Assembly (NCBI RefSeq): GCF_030409315.1
Contig: NZ_JAUFPS010000026.1
Coordinates: forward strand, 90,008 to 154,007
Direction: 5' to 3'
Length of the DNA: 64,000 bases
From: Mucilaginibacter flavus
GTDB taxonomy: Bacteria; Bacteroidota; Bacteroidia; Sphingobacteriales; Sphingobacteriaceae
The notes under the pieces were generated by a model. The model did not search any database, had not been told where the DNA came from, and saw only the letters and a program-made list of their open reading frames with translations. This document shows, one piece after another, positions 9,321-19,080 of this stretch (within the stretch, counting starts at the first letter, position 1; the number at the start of each line of letters is the position of its first letter). A program made the translations under genes and the position numbers.

Positions 9321-9878
9321 ATGATAAAATTATTTTGGATTATTTTAATTATCATCTCATTTATTTGCAGCGTACAAGCCCAGGTTTTAATTAAACCATT
9401 CCCGAAGAATGCAAGAATGACCACACGGTTTTTAGAGGCGATAGCGGAGCGCGCAAAAGATTATGATAATTATTGTTATAAAGATAGCGCGATCACCAAG
9501 CATTATTCAGCATCTTTTATGCTCGACAAGATTGACAGGGATAGCGATTATCGCTTCCTTTTTTTAGCGGAGAGTTGGATCGCTTTTCATTACAAAGAGA
9601 TGATTCCTGATTTGATAAAACGAGTTACGGATAAAAAAGAAGTGGGTTTAACTAATTCTGCCGACTTAATCATTTTGGAGAGAATAAAATCGAAGCAATT
9701 ACAGTTTTATGGACATGGAGGCTATAGCGCCGACGATTTGTTCACCATTGGCGGGCGGGCGAACAGGCTGCTGAAAAAAATAACAGGAGAAAATTTTGGG
9801 CGCGTTTCTATGTATTCCACGCACGGCGAATTAGTTGCGCTACAAAAAAAGTGGATAGAGTGGTTTGATAAACTGTGA
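9321..9878 (+). CDS. Exported protein of unknown function
   Basis: A 185-aa protein with a clear N-terminal signal peptide (hydrophobic residues 4-20, likely cleavage after VQAQ). The mature part is mainly helical and ends in a region with GGRANRLLKKITGENFG and LQKKWIEWFDKL, a pattern seen in several secreted Bacteroidota proteins without known function. The arrangement resembles HEAT-like helical pairs, but no catalytic motif is visible. It sits 118 bp after the DUF6348-like gene and may be co-transcribed. Confidence 0.65.
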   Translation: MIKLFWIILIIISFICSVQAQVLIKPFPKNARMTTRFLEAIAERAKDYDNYCYKDSAITKHYSASFMLDKIDRDSDYRFLFLAESWIAFHYKEMIPDLIKRVTDKKEVGLTNSADLIILERIKSKQLQFYGHGGYSADDLFTIGGRANRLLKKITGENFGRVSMYSTHGELVALQKKWIEWFDKL

Positions 9879-9946
9879 GCAATTAGTTGTTGTGCGTACC
9901 TTATTATTGAATAGTTTGACTCATCAAACACTAACATTTTCGTCCG

Positions 9947-10053
9947 CTCAGGGTCTCCTTGAAAAGGGACCCTGAGCCTGGTTGCTAAGCAGCCGGCAAT
10001 AAAATCATTGGTAAGCGAATCCCTTGGGGTCCTCTATCGAGAGACCCCAAGGG
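9947..10053. repeat. Pair of hairpins with related GGGTC/GACCC stems
   Basis: Hairpin 1: CTCAGGGTCTCCTT (9947-9960) against AAGGGACCCTGAG (ending 9976). Hairpin 2: CCCTTGGGGTC (10021-10031) against GACCCCAAGGG (10043-10053). Both have short loops and lack a T-run, so they look more like a repeat unit than ordinary terminators, though they could stop transcription from the gene upstream. Confidence 0.65.
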
Positions 10054-10204
10054 TACGTGAAAGAATATTACAGGTATATAAAGGATATTAAACGGTAACC
10101 TACACTTATCAGAAGCACCTGCATTAAAAAAATCACAACCGTATTTAGCCTTTTTTATAAATGTTGTAATTGTTTTAAAAATTTACAAAATAGGGGCCGG
10201 TTTG

Positions 10205-10236
10205 TTGCGTATTTTACTGTAAATAGGCTATGTTTA
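10205..10236 (+). promoter_or_regulatory. Candidate Bacteroidota promoter of the transglutaminase/ATP-grasp operon
   Basis: A -33-like TTG (10205-10207) lies 21 bp before TATGTTTA (10229-10236), which matches the TAnnTTTG -7 consensus at 7 of 8 positions. The start codon follows 18 bp later. The match is suggestive, not proof. Confidence 0.4.
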
Positions 10237-10254
10237 TAACATAAAACATCGTTT

Positions 10255-13200
10255 ATGTCAATAAAAGTAGCAATTCGTCATTTTACAAGTTATAAATACG
10301 ACCGGCATATAACGTTGTCGCCACAGGTTATCCGTTTGCGGCCCGCGGCCCATTCGCGCACCATGATTAAAGGCTACTCGCTGAAAATTTTGCCCGAGAA
10401 CCATTTTATCAACTGGCAGCAAGACCCCTTTGGCAACTACCTTGCCCGTATTGTATTCCCCGAAAAAGTAAACGAGTTTGTTATTGATGTTGAGGTGATT
10501 GCCGATATGGTGGTGATTAACCCCTTCGACTTTTTTGTGGAAGAATACGCCGTTCATTACCCTTTTGAATACGATGAAGCGCTGCAAAAAAACCTGGTCC
10601 CTTATCTGGAGATCACCGAGCGTGGCCCCCTGTTGATGGATCTGACCGAAAAAGCCAGCGAGCTACTCAAAAAAAATGCCGTAACGCAGGATTTTTTGGT
10701 TACCCTTAATCGGTTGCTTTACAGCGAAATCTCTTACAATATCCGCATGGAGCCGGGTGTGCAAAGCTGCGAGGAAACATTGGAGCTTAAATCCGGCTCA
10801 TGCCGGGATACAGCCTGGCTATTTGTGCAGTTGTTAAGGCATTTTGGTTTGGCTGCCCGCTTTGCATCAGGTTATCTGGTGCAGCTAAAGCCAGATATCA
10901 AGTCGCTTGATGGCCCATCAGGACCCGAGCAGGACTTTACCGACCTACATGCCTGGACCGAAGTTTACCTGCCCGGTGCAGGTTGGGTGGGCCTCGATCC
11001 TACATCAGGCTTATTTGCCGGCGAGGGGCATATTCCGCTTGCCTGTACGCCCGATCCGCAAAGCGCGGCGCCTATCAGTGGTGGTATCATCAGCGACTCG
11101 GATAAGCCCATCGAAACGGAATTCCATTTTGAAAACACCATCACCCGTATAGAGGAAAAACCACGTGTAACCAAGCCTTTCTCTGATGAGCAATGGGACG
11201 ATATTATGGCATTGGGTGATAAGGTTGACGAAGAATTTGCAGCCAACAACGTGCGCCTTACCATGGGCGGCGAACCGACATTTGTATCGGTAGATAATAA
11301 CGAGGCCCCGGAATGGAATTCGGCTGCCGATGGCGAACATAAACGCCGCCTGTCAAACATCCTGTTCCACAAGCTTAAAAACGAATATGGCGCGGGCGCG
11401 CTGATGCAATACGGCCAGGGTAAGTGGTACCCCGGCGAGCCTTTACCGCGTTGGAAATTAGCATGCTACTGGCGTAAGGATAACGTGCCTTTGTGGAACA
11501 ATGATACCCTCATGGCCGACCTATCTAAAGATTACGGCCTTACCGCCAAGGATGCCAAAAAGTTTATGCGTGGGCTTAGCGATGAACTTCACATTGATGC
11601 TAAAAATATCACCCCAACCTACGAAGATCCTTTTTACTTTTTGTGGGAGGAAAGCAAAACACCTATTAATGTCGATCCGCTAAAGATCGATCTGAAATCG
11701 CCTTTGGAGCGCCAAAAATTAGCCGAACTACTCAATACCGGTTTGAATGAGCCGGTTGGCTATGTAGTGCCCATTAAATGGGATTTGGAAAGCAACAACT
11801 GGCAAAGTTGCAAATGGTCTTTCCGCCGTAAAAACCTGTTTTTGGTGCCGGGTAACTCACCGGTAGGTTTGCGCCTGCCTTTAGATTCTATCCAGTATTT
11901 TGATCCTGCCGAGCAGGAGGAGCTGCCGGAAAGAAGCCTGTTTGCCGATGTGGATGCCTTACCCGAAGGTGACGGCCTGATCCCCGAAACCGGCGCTAAG
12001 TTTAACAATACAAAAATCATTTTTAAAACAGCTTTGGTAGTTGAAGTAAGGCAGGGCAAACTGTTTATCTTTTTCCCACCTACAAGCTATTTTGAGCACT
12101 ATTTATACATGGTTAATGCCGTGGAGCGTACAGCCGAAAAGCTAAAAATGCCGGTATTGATTGAGGGCTATGATCCGCCTGCCGATAACCGCGTTACTAA
12201 AATGATGATCACGCCAGATCCTGGTGTTATTGAGGTAAACATTCACCCGGCCGCAAGCTGGCGCGAATTGGCTAAAAACTACGATATCCTGTACAAAAAA
12301 GCCGCCGAATCACGGCTGGCTACCGAGAAATTTAATATTGATGGCAGGCATACCGGTACGGGTGGCGGCAACCACGTAACGCTGGGTGGCGAAGTACCAT
12401 CTGATAGTCCGCTGTTGCGCAGGCCTGATATTTTGCGCAGTTTCATTACCTTTTGGCAGCATCATCCTTGCCTGTCATACCTGTTCTCTACCCAGTTTAT
12501 TGGTCCAACAAGCCAGGCACCACGGGTTGATGAGGGCAGGATGGAAACGCTTTACGAGCTGGAAATTGCTTTTCAACAAGTGCCTGATCATACCGAAGGC
12601 GAAGTGCCTTTTTGGTTGGTTGATAGAATTTTCCGTCACTTTTTAACAGATATTACCGGTAATACCCACCGATCTGAGTTTTGTATCGATAAACTTTACT
12701 CGCCCGATTCATCAAGCGGTCGTTTAGGCATCCTGGAGTTCAGGGGCTTTGATATGCCGCCGCATTACCGCATGAGCATGGTGCAATTCCTGTTGATCAG
12801 AACGCTGCTGGCCTGGTTCTGGAAAACCCCATACAATCATAAGCTGGTACGTTGGGGAACCGAATTGCATGACCGTTTCCTGCTGCCGCATTACTGCTAT
12901 AAGGATATGACCGAAGTGGTAAATAGCTTGCGCGATGCCGGTTATGGCTTTGATATCTCGTGGTTTGAGCCTTTCTTTAGTTTCCGTTTTCCATTCCTGG
13001 GCGAATTGCAGGTTGATGATATCAACATCGAAATAAAAATGGCCATTGAACCATGGCACGTATTGGGAGAAGAAATGTCGAGCACCGGCACCGCCCGTTT
13101 TGTTGATTCATCGCTGGAACGTATTCAGGTTAAAATATCAGGCCTTACAGATTCGCGTTATACGTTTTTGTGCAACGGCTTAAAAATCCCACTAAAAAGC

Positions 13201-13614
13201 ACCGGTGTACAAGGCGAATACATTGCCGGGGTACGTTACCGCGCCTGGCAGCCACCATCGGCCCTGCATCCAACCATTGGTACAGATACGCCGTTGGTGT
13301 TCGATTTGTATGATACCTGGACACAGAAATCCGTAGCGGCATGCCAATACCACGTATCACACCCGGGCGGGCGTAGTTATGATACCTTCCCGGTGAATAG
13401 CTATGAGGCCGAATCGCGTATTATTTCGCGCTTTTTTGATTTTGGACACTCGGTTAATTTGGTTGAGCCGGCTGTTAGTCAGCAGGCTGCCGGGGGGCGT
13501 TTTGTTACCAAAATGAATATACTTCCGCAATATACCATCACCAATGAGGTGATCAGCCCCGAGTATCCGTACACCATGGATTTGAGGCGGTATAAAAATG
13601 CTAAGAATTTATAG
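10255..13614 (+). CDS. Transglutaminase-like protease fused to DUF2126
   Basis: A 1119-aa protein of the long COG1305-DUF2126 class. Residues 1-90 match the bacterial transglutaminase N-terminal domain. The core (about 160-260) has the catalytic triad: Cys in SGSCRDTAW, His in DLHAWTEVYLPG and Asp in GLDPTSG. From about residue 300 to the end is DUF2126, with conserved TMGGEPTFVS and TGGGNHVTLGG segments. Such proteins are predicted peptidases or amide-forming enzymes and occur with alpha-E and circularly permuted ATP-grasp proteins, as here. It is the first gene of a three-gene operon, 23 bp before the next. No signal peptide. Confidence 0.93.
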   Translation: MSIKVAIRHFTSYKYDRHITLSPQVIRLRPAAHSRTMIKGYSLKILPENHFINWQQDPFGNYLARIVFPEKVNEFVIDVEVIADMVVINPFDFFVEEYAVHYPFEYDEALQKNLVPYLEITERGPLLMDLTEKASELLKKNAVTQDFLVTLNRLLYSEISYNIRMEPGVQSCEETLELKSGSCRDTAWLFVQLLRHFGLAARFASGYLVQLKPDIKSLDGPSGPEQDFTDLHAWTEVYLPGAGWVGLDPTSGLFAGEGHIPLACTPDPQSAAPISGGIISDSDKPIETEFHFENTITRIEEKPRVTKPFSDEQWDDIMALGDKVDEEFAANNVRLTMGGEPTFVSVDNNEAPEWNSAADGEHKRRLSNILFHKLKNEYGAGALMQYGQGKWYPGEPLPRWKLACYWRKDNVPLWNNDTLMADLSKDYGLTAKDAKKFMRGLSDELHIDAKNITPTYEDPFYFLWEESKTPINVDPLKIDLKSPLERQKLAELLNTGLNEPVGYVVPIKWDLESNNWQSCKWSFRRKNLFLVPGNSPVGLRLPLDSIQYFDPAEQEELPERSLFADVDALPEGDGLIPETGAKFNNTKIIFKTALVVEVRQGKLFIFFPPTSYFEHYLYMVNAVERTAEKLKMPVLIEGYDPPADNRVTKMMITPDPGVIEVNIHPAASWRELAKNYDILYKKAAESRLATEKFNIDGRHTGTGGGNHVTLGGEVPSDSPLLRRPDILRSFITFWQHHPCLSYLFSTQFIGPTSQAPRVDEGRMETLYELEIAFQQVPDHTEGEVPFWLVDRIFRHFLTDITGNTHRSEFCIDKLYSPDSSSGRLGILEFRGFDMPPHYRMSMVQFLLIRTLLAWFWKTPYNHKLVRWGTELHDRFLLPHYCYKDMTEVVNSLRDAGYGFDISWFEPFFSFRFPFLGELQVDDINIEIKMAIEPWHVLGEEMSSTGTARFVDSSLERIQVKISGLTDSRYTFLCNGLKIPLKSTGVQGEYIAGVRYRAWQPPSALHPTIGTDTPLVFDLYDTWTQKSVAACQYHVSHPGGRSYDTFPVNSYEAESRIISRFFDFGHSVNLVEPAVSQQAAGGRFVTKMNILPQYTITNEVISPEYPYTMDLRRYKNAKNL

Positions 13615-13637
13615 CGGAAAAATAAGAGATTTGGAAC

Positions 13638-16187
13638 ATGATTGAAACTTACCTGCAGCGGAGCCGTGAAACTGCCAAACCTTTTTTTGATGAGCTTGCC
13701 GCGCCCGATGGTGTAGTACGCGAACATTGGAAAAAGCTTGCCCATGCTTATGATGAGCTGGGCATTGAAAAGATGGAGCACCGGAGCAGGGAAATTAGCC
13801 AGGAACTGCGCGATAACGGGGTTACGTATAACGTATACAGTGATCCCGATGGTATAAACCGCCCCTGGAAGCTTGACCCCGTGCCTATGGTGCTTAGCCA
13901 GCAGGAATGGGAAAATATTGAGCGTGGCCTGGCCCAGCGTGCCGAACTGCTGAACCTGATTTTATCAGATATTTATGGCGAACGCAAGCTGATTAAAGAG
14001 GGATTTATCCCCTTTGAAATGGTGTTTACCCACAAAGGTTTTTTACGCCAGGCCGATAAGATCAAAATACCCGGCAAGTTTCAGCTTATCCAATATTCTG
14101 CCGACCTGGTACGCGGCCCGCTTGGTAAAATATGGGTATTGCATGATCGTACAGACGCACCTTCGGGAGCGGGCTATACCTTAGAGAACAGGGCAGCCAT
14201 GACCCGTGTATTTCCAGACCTGATCCGTGAAAATCAGGTGCGTAAAATCTCCTCTTATTATCAAACACTAAAAAATACACTCACCAAACTCGCCTCACAA
14301 AATAAAGAGAACCCACGGGTAGTGCTGTTATCGCCCGGTACTGCCAACGAAACTTATTTTGAGCATGCTTACCTGGCATCATCATTAGGTATTACCTTGG
14401 CCTTTGGGCAGGACTTAACCGTAAGCGACGGCTACGTTTGGCTTAAAACGCTAAAGGGCCTGGAAAAGGTAGATGTTATTGTAAGGCGTGTTGATGATAT
14501 TTATTGCGATCCGCTGGAGTTTTTGGGTAATTCGCATTTAGGCGTTGTTGGGCTGATGGAAGCCGTGCGGCAAAAAAAGGTAACCATTATTAATCCCCTG
14601 GGTTGCCGCATACTGGAAAACCCCGGTTTGATGGCCTTTTTACCACGCCTGTGCAGGCATTTACTGAATGAAGAACTGATTTTGCCATCCATAGCTACCT
14701 GGTGGTGCGGGCATGAAAAGGAAAAGAAATACGTGCTTGATAATTTGCCTTTTTTAATCATCCGTACCATTTACCGGACTAACGAGAATGTGCCTTATGT
14801 GGGCAGTGAATTAAGTAAAAAACAGATAGACGATCTTAAAAAAGAAATAAATACCCGCCCATATTTATATGTTGCGCAGGAGGTGGTAAGTTTTAGTACT
14901 ACGCCATCCTTAATAGGCAATAACCTGGAAGCTTGCAACGCCATTTTCAGGAGCTATATTGTGGCCGATATGGATAAACAGGCCTACCATGTAATGCCCG
15001 GTGGTTTATCCCGAAGTTTCCCGACCAAAGAGGAGTTTATAATTTCAAATCAAACGGGCGGTATCAGTAAAGATACCTGGGTGCTTGGTCCATCGCCGGT
15101 TAATCAAAACAAGCCGGCTGTAAATCAGCCCATATTAAGGCAGGTTAAAAACGTTTTGCCCAGCCGCACCGGCGAGAGCTTATTTTGGCTCGGCCGTTAC
15201 CTGGATAGGGCGGTAAGCAATGTGCGGATGATGCGCATCGTACTTAAAATATACAACGAGCGCGATGATGAAATTCACCCCGAAACAGATCAAACGTTGG
15301 TGATACTCCTTAAAAGCTTAAGTGTTTTAACGGGTACGCTACCCGGCTTTGCCGCTATAGACCAAAACAAATTAAGGCAACCCGAAAAGGAGTTGCTCTC
15401 TTTGGCTGTCGATCCGTCTCGTCCAGGCTCGCTGGCGCAGTCGCTGCAATCATTTTTAACTAATGGTTACGCCGTACGGGATAGGTTAAGCCTGGATACC
15501 TGGCGCATTTTAGATAGCATATCTGAAGAGTTTGACTTGATGAAGGAGAACGGTAACGATTTGCGAAAAATTTACCATAACCTCGATCAGTTTATCATCA
15601 AGCTTATGGCTTTTATCGGCCTCAATAATGATAACATGACCAGGGCATCCAGCTGGCGGTTGTTAAATATCGGTCGTTTTTTAGAGTCGTCGGTTAACAC
15701 CTGCACCATTTTGCAAGCCACATTAGCCAACAACGTAACGCCCGATGTAGAGAAGCAATTGATGGAACTGGTATTGATGTGCAACGAAAGTTTGGTTACG
15801 TATCGCTATTTATATCGATCAACCTTGCAGTTGCCGGGCGTATTAAGCCTGTTGCTGGTTAATGAGGATAACCCCAAATCGGTAGCCTTTTTAATATCAA
15901 AGGTTGATGAACACCTGAATCATTTGCCGCATAGCCATACCGATGAAGGACTAAGCCCGGCCCACAAAAAACTGCTGGAAGCCCTAACCATGATAAGGCT
16001 GTGCGATGTAAACAGAATGGTGACATCGGGCGGTAATGCGCCTGATAAAAAGGAGTTGAGCCGCTTTTTAAGCCATTTAATTGTGTTACTGGGCGAGGCA
16101 TCAACCATTATATTTGAGAGTTACTTTAGCCCAACCCAAAGCCAGTACAGTTTTGTAAAAAGCAATAACGCTTTACCCGAGCTATAA
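13638..16187 (+). CDS. Circularly permuted type 2 ATP-grasp protein fused to alpha-E domain
   Basis: An 849-aa fusion. Residues about 75-480 form the circularly permuted ATP-grasp domain (COG2308), with YSDPDGINRPWKLDP, VLLSPGTANETYFEHAYLA and VDVIVRRVDDIYCDPLE. Residues about 515-835 are the all-helical alpha-E domain (DUF403, COG2307), beginning PSRTGESLFWLGRYLDRA. In many genomes these are two genes. The ATP-grasp is predicted to ligate an amine to a carboxylate (amidoligase), possibly forming a peptide tag, with the transglutaminases acting as matching peptidases. This is a published genomic prediction (Iyer, Aravind and colleagues); the natural substrate is not established. Confidence 0.93.
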   Translation: MIETYLQRSRETAKPFFDELAAPDGVVREHWKKLAHAYDELGIEKMEHRSREISQELRDNGVTYNVYSDPDGINRPWKLDPVPMVLSQQEWENIERGLAQRAELLNLILSDIYGERKLIKEGFIPFEMVFTHKGFLRQADKIKIPGKFQLIQYSADLVRGPLGKIWVLHDRTDAPSGAGYTLENRAAMTRVFPDLIRENQVRKISSYYQTLKNTLTKLASQNKENPRVVLLSPGTANETYFEHAYLASSLGITLAFGQDLTVSDGYVWLKTLKGLEKVDVIVRRVDDIYCDPLEFLGNSHLGVVGLMEAVRQKKVTIINPLGCRILENPGLMAFLPRLCRHLLNEELILPSIATWWCGHEKEKKYVLDNLPFLIIRTIYRTNENVPYVGSELSKKQIDDLKKEINTRPYLYVAQEVVSFSTTPSLIGNNLEACNAIFRSYIVADMDKQAYHVMPGGLSRSFPTKEEFIISNQTGGISKDTWVLGPSPVNQNKPAVNQPILRQVKNVLPSRTGESLFWLGRYLDRAVSNVRMMRIVLKIYNERDDEIHPETDQTLVILLKSLSVLTGTLPGFAAIDQNKLRQPEKELLSLAVDPSRPGSLAQSLQSFLTNGYAVRDRLSLDTWRILDSISEEFDLMKENGNDLRKIYHNLDQFIIKLMAFIGLNNDNMTRASSWRLLNIGRFLESSVNTCTILQATLANNVTPDVEKQLMELVLMCNESLVTYRYLYRSTLQLPGVLSLLLVNEDNPKSVAFLISKVDEHLNHLPHSHTDEGLSPAHKKLLEALTMIRLCDVNRMVTSGGNAPDKKELSRFLSHLIVLLGEASTIIFESYFSPTQSQYSFVKSNNALPEL

Positions 16188-16235
16188 AAGATGCCGGTTT
16201 AACCATAGCCTAATTTTTAAAGAACTTCAACACCC

Positions 16236-17111
16236 ATGAAATACAGGATAACGCATATTACCAGGTACGAATACCAGCTTCCGGCATCATTATGCCATAA
16301 CCTGGTTTACCAGGTACCGGTTAACCATAGTTTTCAGGAGGTAGAGAAGGTGCACTATCACATACAGCCCGAGCCGCATTTCTTAGTGACGAGGGAAGAT
16401 TTTTTTAATAACAAGTTTATCTATTTTTCTATAGAGGAGTTTCATCAAAGACTCACAGTTGAAATTAAAAGCGAAGTTAAAATTGCCGAACCTGTTTGGC
16501 TCAATACCATCCCTAAAAATACCATGCCTTGGGAAAACGTGGTGACCTGGCTGCGAAGCTCTGAAGCCGAAAACGATCTGAGGCAGTTTTACCTCGAATC
16601 GGATCATGTGGTGTTTATCCCGGGTATTCGCGAATATGTGTTGGAGTCTTTTACGCCCGGCCGACCAATTATGGAGGCCATGCTCCATCTTAATTCGCGC
16701 ATTTTTAATGATTTTGATTTTACCCCCGGTTTTACCGATGTAAGTACCAAACTGGAAGAAGTTTTTTTACACCGTAAAGGCGTATGTCAGGATTTTGCCC
16801 ATTTTTCATTGGCCTGCTTGCGTTCCATTGGTTTGGCGGCCCGTTATGTAAGCGGTTATATAGAAACCCTGCCGCCACCCGGCAAACCCAAGCTGTTTGG
16901 TTCCGATGCTTCGCACGCCTGGATAGCACTGTACATTCCAAACCTTGGGTGGACGGAGTTTGACGCCACCAACAACCTGTTGGTAAACGACCGCCACGTC
17001 CGCACCGCCATCGGCCGCGATTTTGCCGATATTGTACCCCTTAAAGGCATTGTTTACAGCGGCGCCGGGCAACGGATGTATGTAAATGTAGATGTGAGCA
17101 GGGTGGAATAG
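16236..17111 (+). CDS. Transglutaminase family protein (short form)
   Basis: A 291-aa protein with an N-terminal beta domain typical of bacterial transglutaminase-like proteins and a core with Cys in RKGVCQDFAHF (about residue 185), His in DASHAWIALYIP (about 227) and Asp in TEFDATNN (about 242), so the triad is intact. It completes the operon with the ATP-grasp/alpha-E fusion 48 bp upstream. It probably acts on the same product, as a protease or amide-exchanging enzyme in the cytoplasm; substrate unknown. No signal peptide. Confidence 0.92.
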   Translation: MKYRITHITRYEYQLPASLCHNLVYQVPVNHSFQEVEKVHYHIQPEPHFLVTREDFFNNKFIYFSIEEFHQRLTVEIKSEVKIAEPVWLNTIPKNTMPWENVVTWLRSSEAENDLRQFYLESDHVVFIPGIREYVLESFTPGRPIMEAMLHLNSRIFNDFDFTPGFTDVSTKLEEVFLHRKGVCQDFAHFSLACLRSIGLAARYVSGYIETLPPPGKPKLFGSDASHAWIALYIPNLGWTEFDATNNLLVNDRHVRTAIGRDFADIVPLKGIVYSGAGQRMYVNVDVSRVE

Positions 17112-17158
17112 TTGAGTGCTATAGATTTTAACAACCCTAAAAAGCAGGGACACGTGCG

Positions 17159-17285
17159 ATTCCTTCCTTGGGGAAGGGGAGGTAGGGGTTAAACAGCATC
17201 CCTGTACTATCTTTTAATATCGCTTGTATAAAACCCTCCCTGCGTTTGCGCACAATTCCATCCCGCCCCTCCCGAAGGAGGGAAT
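17159..17285. repeat. G+C-rich palindrome between convergent genes
   Basis: Arms at 17159-17188 (GATTCCTTCCTTGGGGAAGG and on) and 17262-17285 (CCCGCCCCTCCCGAAGGAGG and on) are imperfect inverted copies. The arm start GATTCC and the G/C-run design match the repeat at 4803-4916, so the two belong to one family. Its position between converging operons is also where a transcription stop is needed. Confidence 0.65.
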
Positions 17286-17298
17286 TAATAAAAAGTCT

Positions 17299-18366
17299 TT
17301 ACCCCACCTTCGATGCAAAGCAAACCTTATGTATAAAGCTTAGTTTTTCAATCACCTTTGGCTGAATTACAAAAGGGTACAAATCATGATTTCCCATGCT
17401 GCGGTTCATGCTGTTCATAGCGAAGGTTAACGGCAGCCACAGATCAACCAAAGCCTCAAAATTTTCCTGCTCATAGGGGTTTGTTTTGATGGTGGCCTGC
17501 AAGCTTTGGTCTTTACCGGCTATGCGTGGCGCTACCTTTATACCAAAGGAATCGCCGGTTTCCAGGGTATCGATGATGTGGAGGTAATGCGCCCAGGTTT
17601 CGGCCCAATCTTCCCAGGGGTGGGAACTGGCGTATGAGCTGATGAAGTTTAAATTCCAGTCGGCAGGAGCGCCCTGGTTATAATGATTTTGCAGCGCCTG
17701 GGCGTAATTTTCGCGTTCATCGCCAAACAGCTGACGGTATTCATCTATAAACGGACTGTTATCAATCAACCTGTCCCAATAATAATGCCCCACCTCATGC
17801 CTGAAATGGCCTAACAGCGTACGGTAAGGCTCGTTCATTTCCTTACGGGATAGTTCGCGTTTATCGTCATCAGCCTCATTGATATTGAGGGTGATGAGGC
17901 CGTTTTCGTGCCCGGTTAAAACCTTTTGTACCGCGTTTACATCGGTTAAAAAATCAAAACTTAAACCCGTTTCCATATCCTGTAATTTGCTTACCAGGGG
18001 CAGCTTCATTTGCAGTAAGGTGTAAATCAAACGGTGTTTGGCAACCTCAATCAATTGCCATTGCCTTTGATGTTCAGGATCTGACAGGTTTGGTACAATG
18101 TGGTTAAGTTCGCATGCCCGGCAAAAAGTACTGTCACTATCGACCGGGATAAGCCAGTTGCAAACATCAAACTGATGGTTTGCGCAGTATTTGTACTGTT
18201 GTGATTTTTTGTCGCCGTAAAGGTTGTGAACCCCATTTTCGGCGGGTGTTAAAGTAACCAGGTTTACATCTTCTGGAACAAAGCCCAGTGAGTTTTTACA
18301 CGATTCGCAAACGCTGTTTTCAAAATATAATAGTTGACCACAATCGGTACATTTAAATAGTTTCAT
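17299..18366 (-). CDS. Zinc-ribbon putative zinc metallopeptidase (COG4307/Peptidase_Mx type)
   Basis: A 355-aa protein that opens with a zinc ribbon (CTDCG and CESCK, residues 6-23) and further Cys/His pairs near CANH and CRACELNH. It then carries the metalloprotease motif HEVGH in FRHEVGHYYWDRL near residue 190. A further conserved segment, HPWEDWAETWAHYLH, near residue 250 probably gives the third zinc ligand. This layout matches the putative zinc-binding metallopeptidase family. It lies downstream of the eCIS operon on the same strand, but a 264-bp gap and a housekeeping-like distribution suggest that it is separate. The biological substrate is unknown. Confidence 0.85.
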   Translation of the reverse strand: MKLFKCTDCGQLLYFENSVCESCKNSLGFVPEDVNLVTLTPAENGVHNLYGDKKSQQYKYCANHQFDVCNWLIPVDSDSTFCRACELNHIVPNLSDPEHQRQWQLIEVAKHRLIYTLLQMKLPLVSKLQDMETGLSFDFLTDVNAVQKVLTGHENGLITLNINEADDDKRELSRKEMNEPYRTLLGHFRHEVGHYYWDRLIDNSPFIDEYRQLFGDERENYAQALQNHYNQGAPADWNLNFISSYASSHPWEDWAETWAHYLHIIDTLETGDSFGIKVAPRIAGKDQSLQATIKTNPYEQENFEALVDLWLPLTFAMNSMNRSMGNHDLYPFVIQPKVIEKLSFIHKVCFASKVG

Positions 18367-18630
18367 AGGTTGTTTTATGTAATAGCTTGTGTGTTAACAG
18401 ATTTTGAAGCGGCGGGTTTTGAAGAAATGCAAATAGGAGCGGGGATTTCAATGACAATTGTTTTATGATACGTGATGGCGGGTGTCCATCGGGGTTTCCC
18501 TAAAAAAAGCAGGATTTACTTATTATATGCTTAATGGAGTGTTTATATTTGAAAATAAGTTAAAACAGCCCTTTAAAGGCCTTGCCTTATAGGAGCAGAA
18601 GGATCATAAAGACCAAAATATTCTGATCTG

Positions 18631-19065
18631 TTATTTGATGACTTTTTTAAAATAGCCGATGGATGGATTGGCTATAAAATTTTCCATCTCCATAAATGGA
18701 TAAAAGTCACCATAAGCGCTATAGCCGGTGATAATGGGTTGGCCATACCCATCCGGAAAGTTTTCTTTATCATCAGAAATGCTCCAACTACCGTTGAAGG
18801 TTCTTTTAACAGTTTCGCCAATGTAGTAGGCTGCCTCCAGCAAAAGGTCATTGTCTTCTTCAAAAGATGGCTTTAAGTGTATTAGCAATAGCTCAACGTA
18901 CTTTAGCCCTTCCATGGTGTAGTCGGCTTTGTATTCTACCGTTTTTTTTAAAAGAGCTTTAAAATCTTTTAACAGGTTGTCAATATCACTTACATCATCA
19001 AGCAGCCTGGCGTATTCATCGGCTATGTGCTTACTGCTAAATTGGCCTGTATTGGGTTTGTCCAT
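18631..19065 (-). CDS. Small uncharacterised protein, candidate second immunity protein
   Basis: A 144-aa soluble protein that I cannot place in a named family. The first half is helical and acidic. The second half contains YYIGETVKRTFNGSW and GQPIITGYS followed by PFMEMENF, a layout seen in many small proteins that accompany polymorphic toxins. It is the last gene of the run that starts with the toxin: toxin, PoNi-like immunity protein, then this gene 15 bp later. An immunity or accessory role is inferred from place only. Confidence 0.6.
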   Translation of the reverse strand: MDKPNTGQFSSKHIADEYARLLDDVSDIDNLLKDFKALLKKTVEYKADYTMEGLKYVELLLIHLKPSFEEDNDLLLEAAYYIGETVKRTFNGSWSISDDKENFPDGYGQPIITGYSAYGDFYPFMEMENFIANPSIGYFKKVIK

Positions 19066-19080
19066 AATTGTTTTTAATGG

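Larger units (their letters stand above)
9879..10254. other. 376-bp intergenic region with two strong hairpins and a promoter
   Basis: It contains two G+C-rich hairpins (9947-9976 and 10021-10053) and a probable promoter just upstream of the transglutaminase operon. No coding sequence is supported. Confidence 0.6.
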
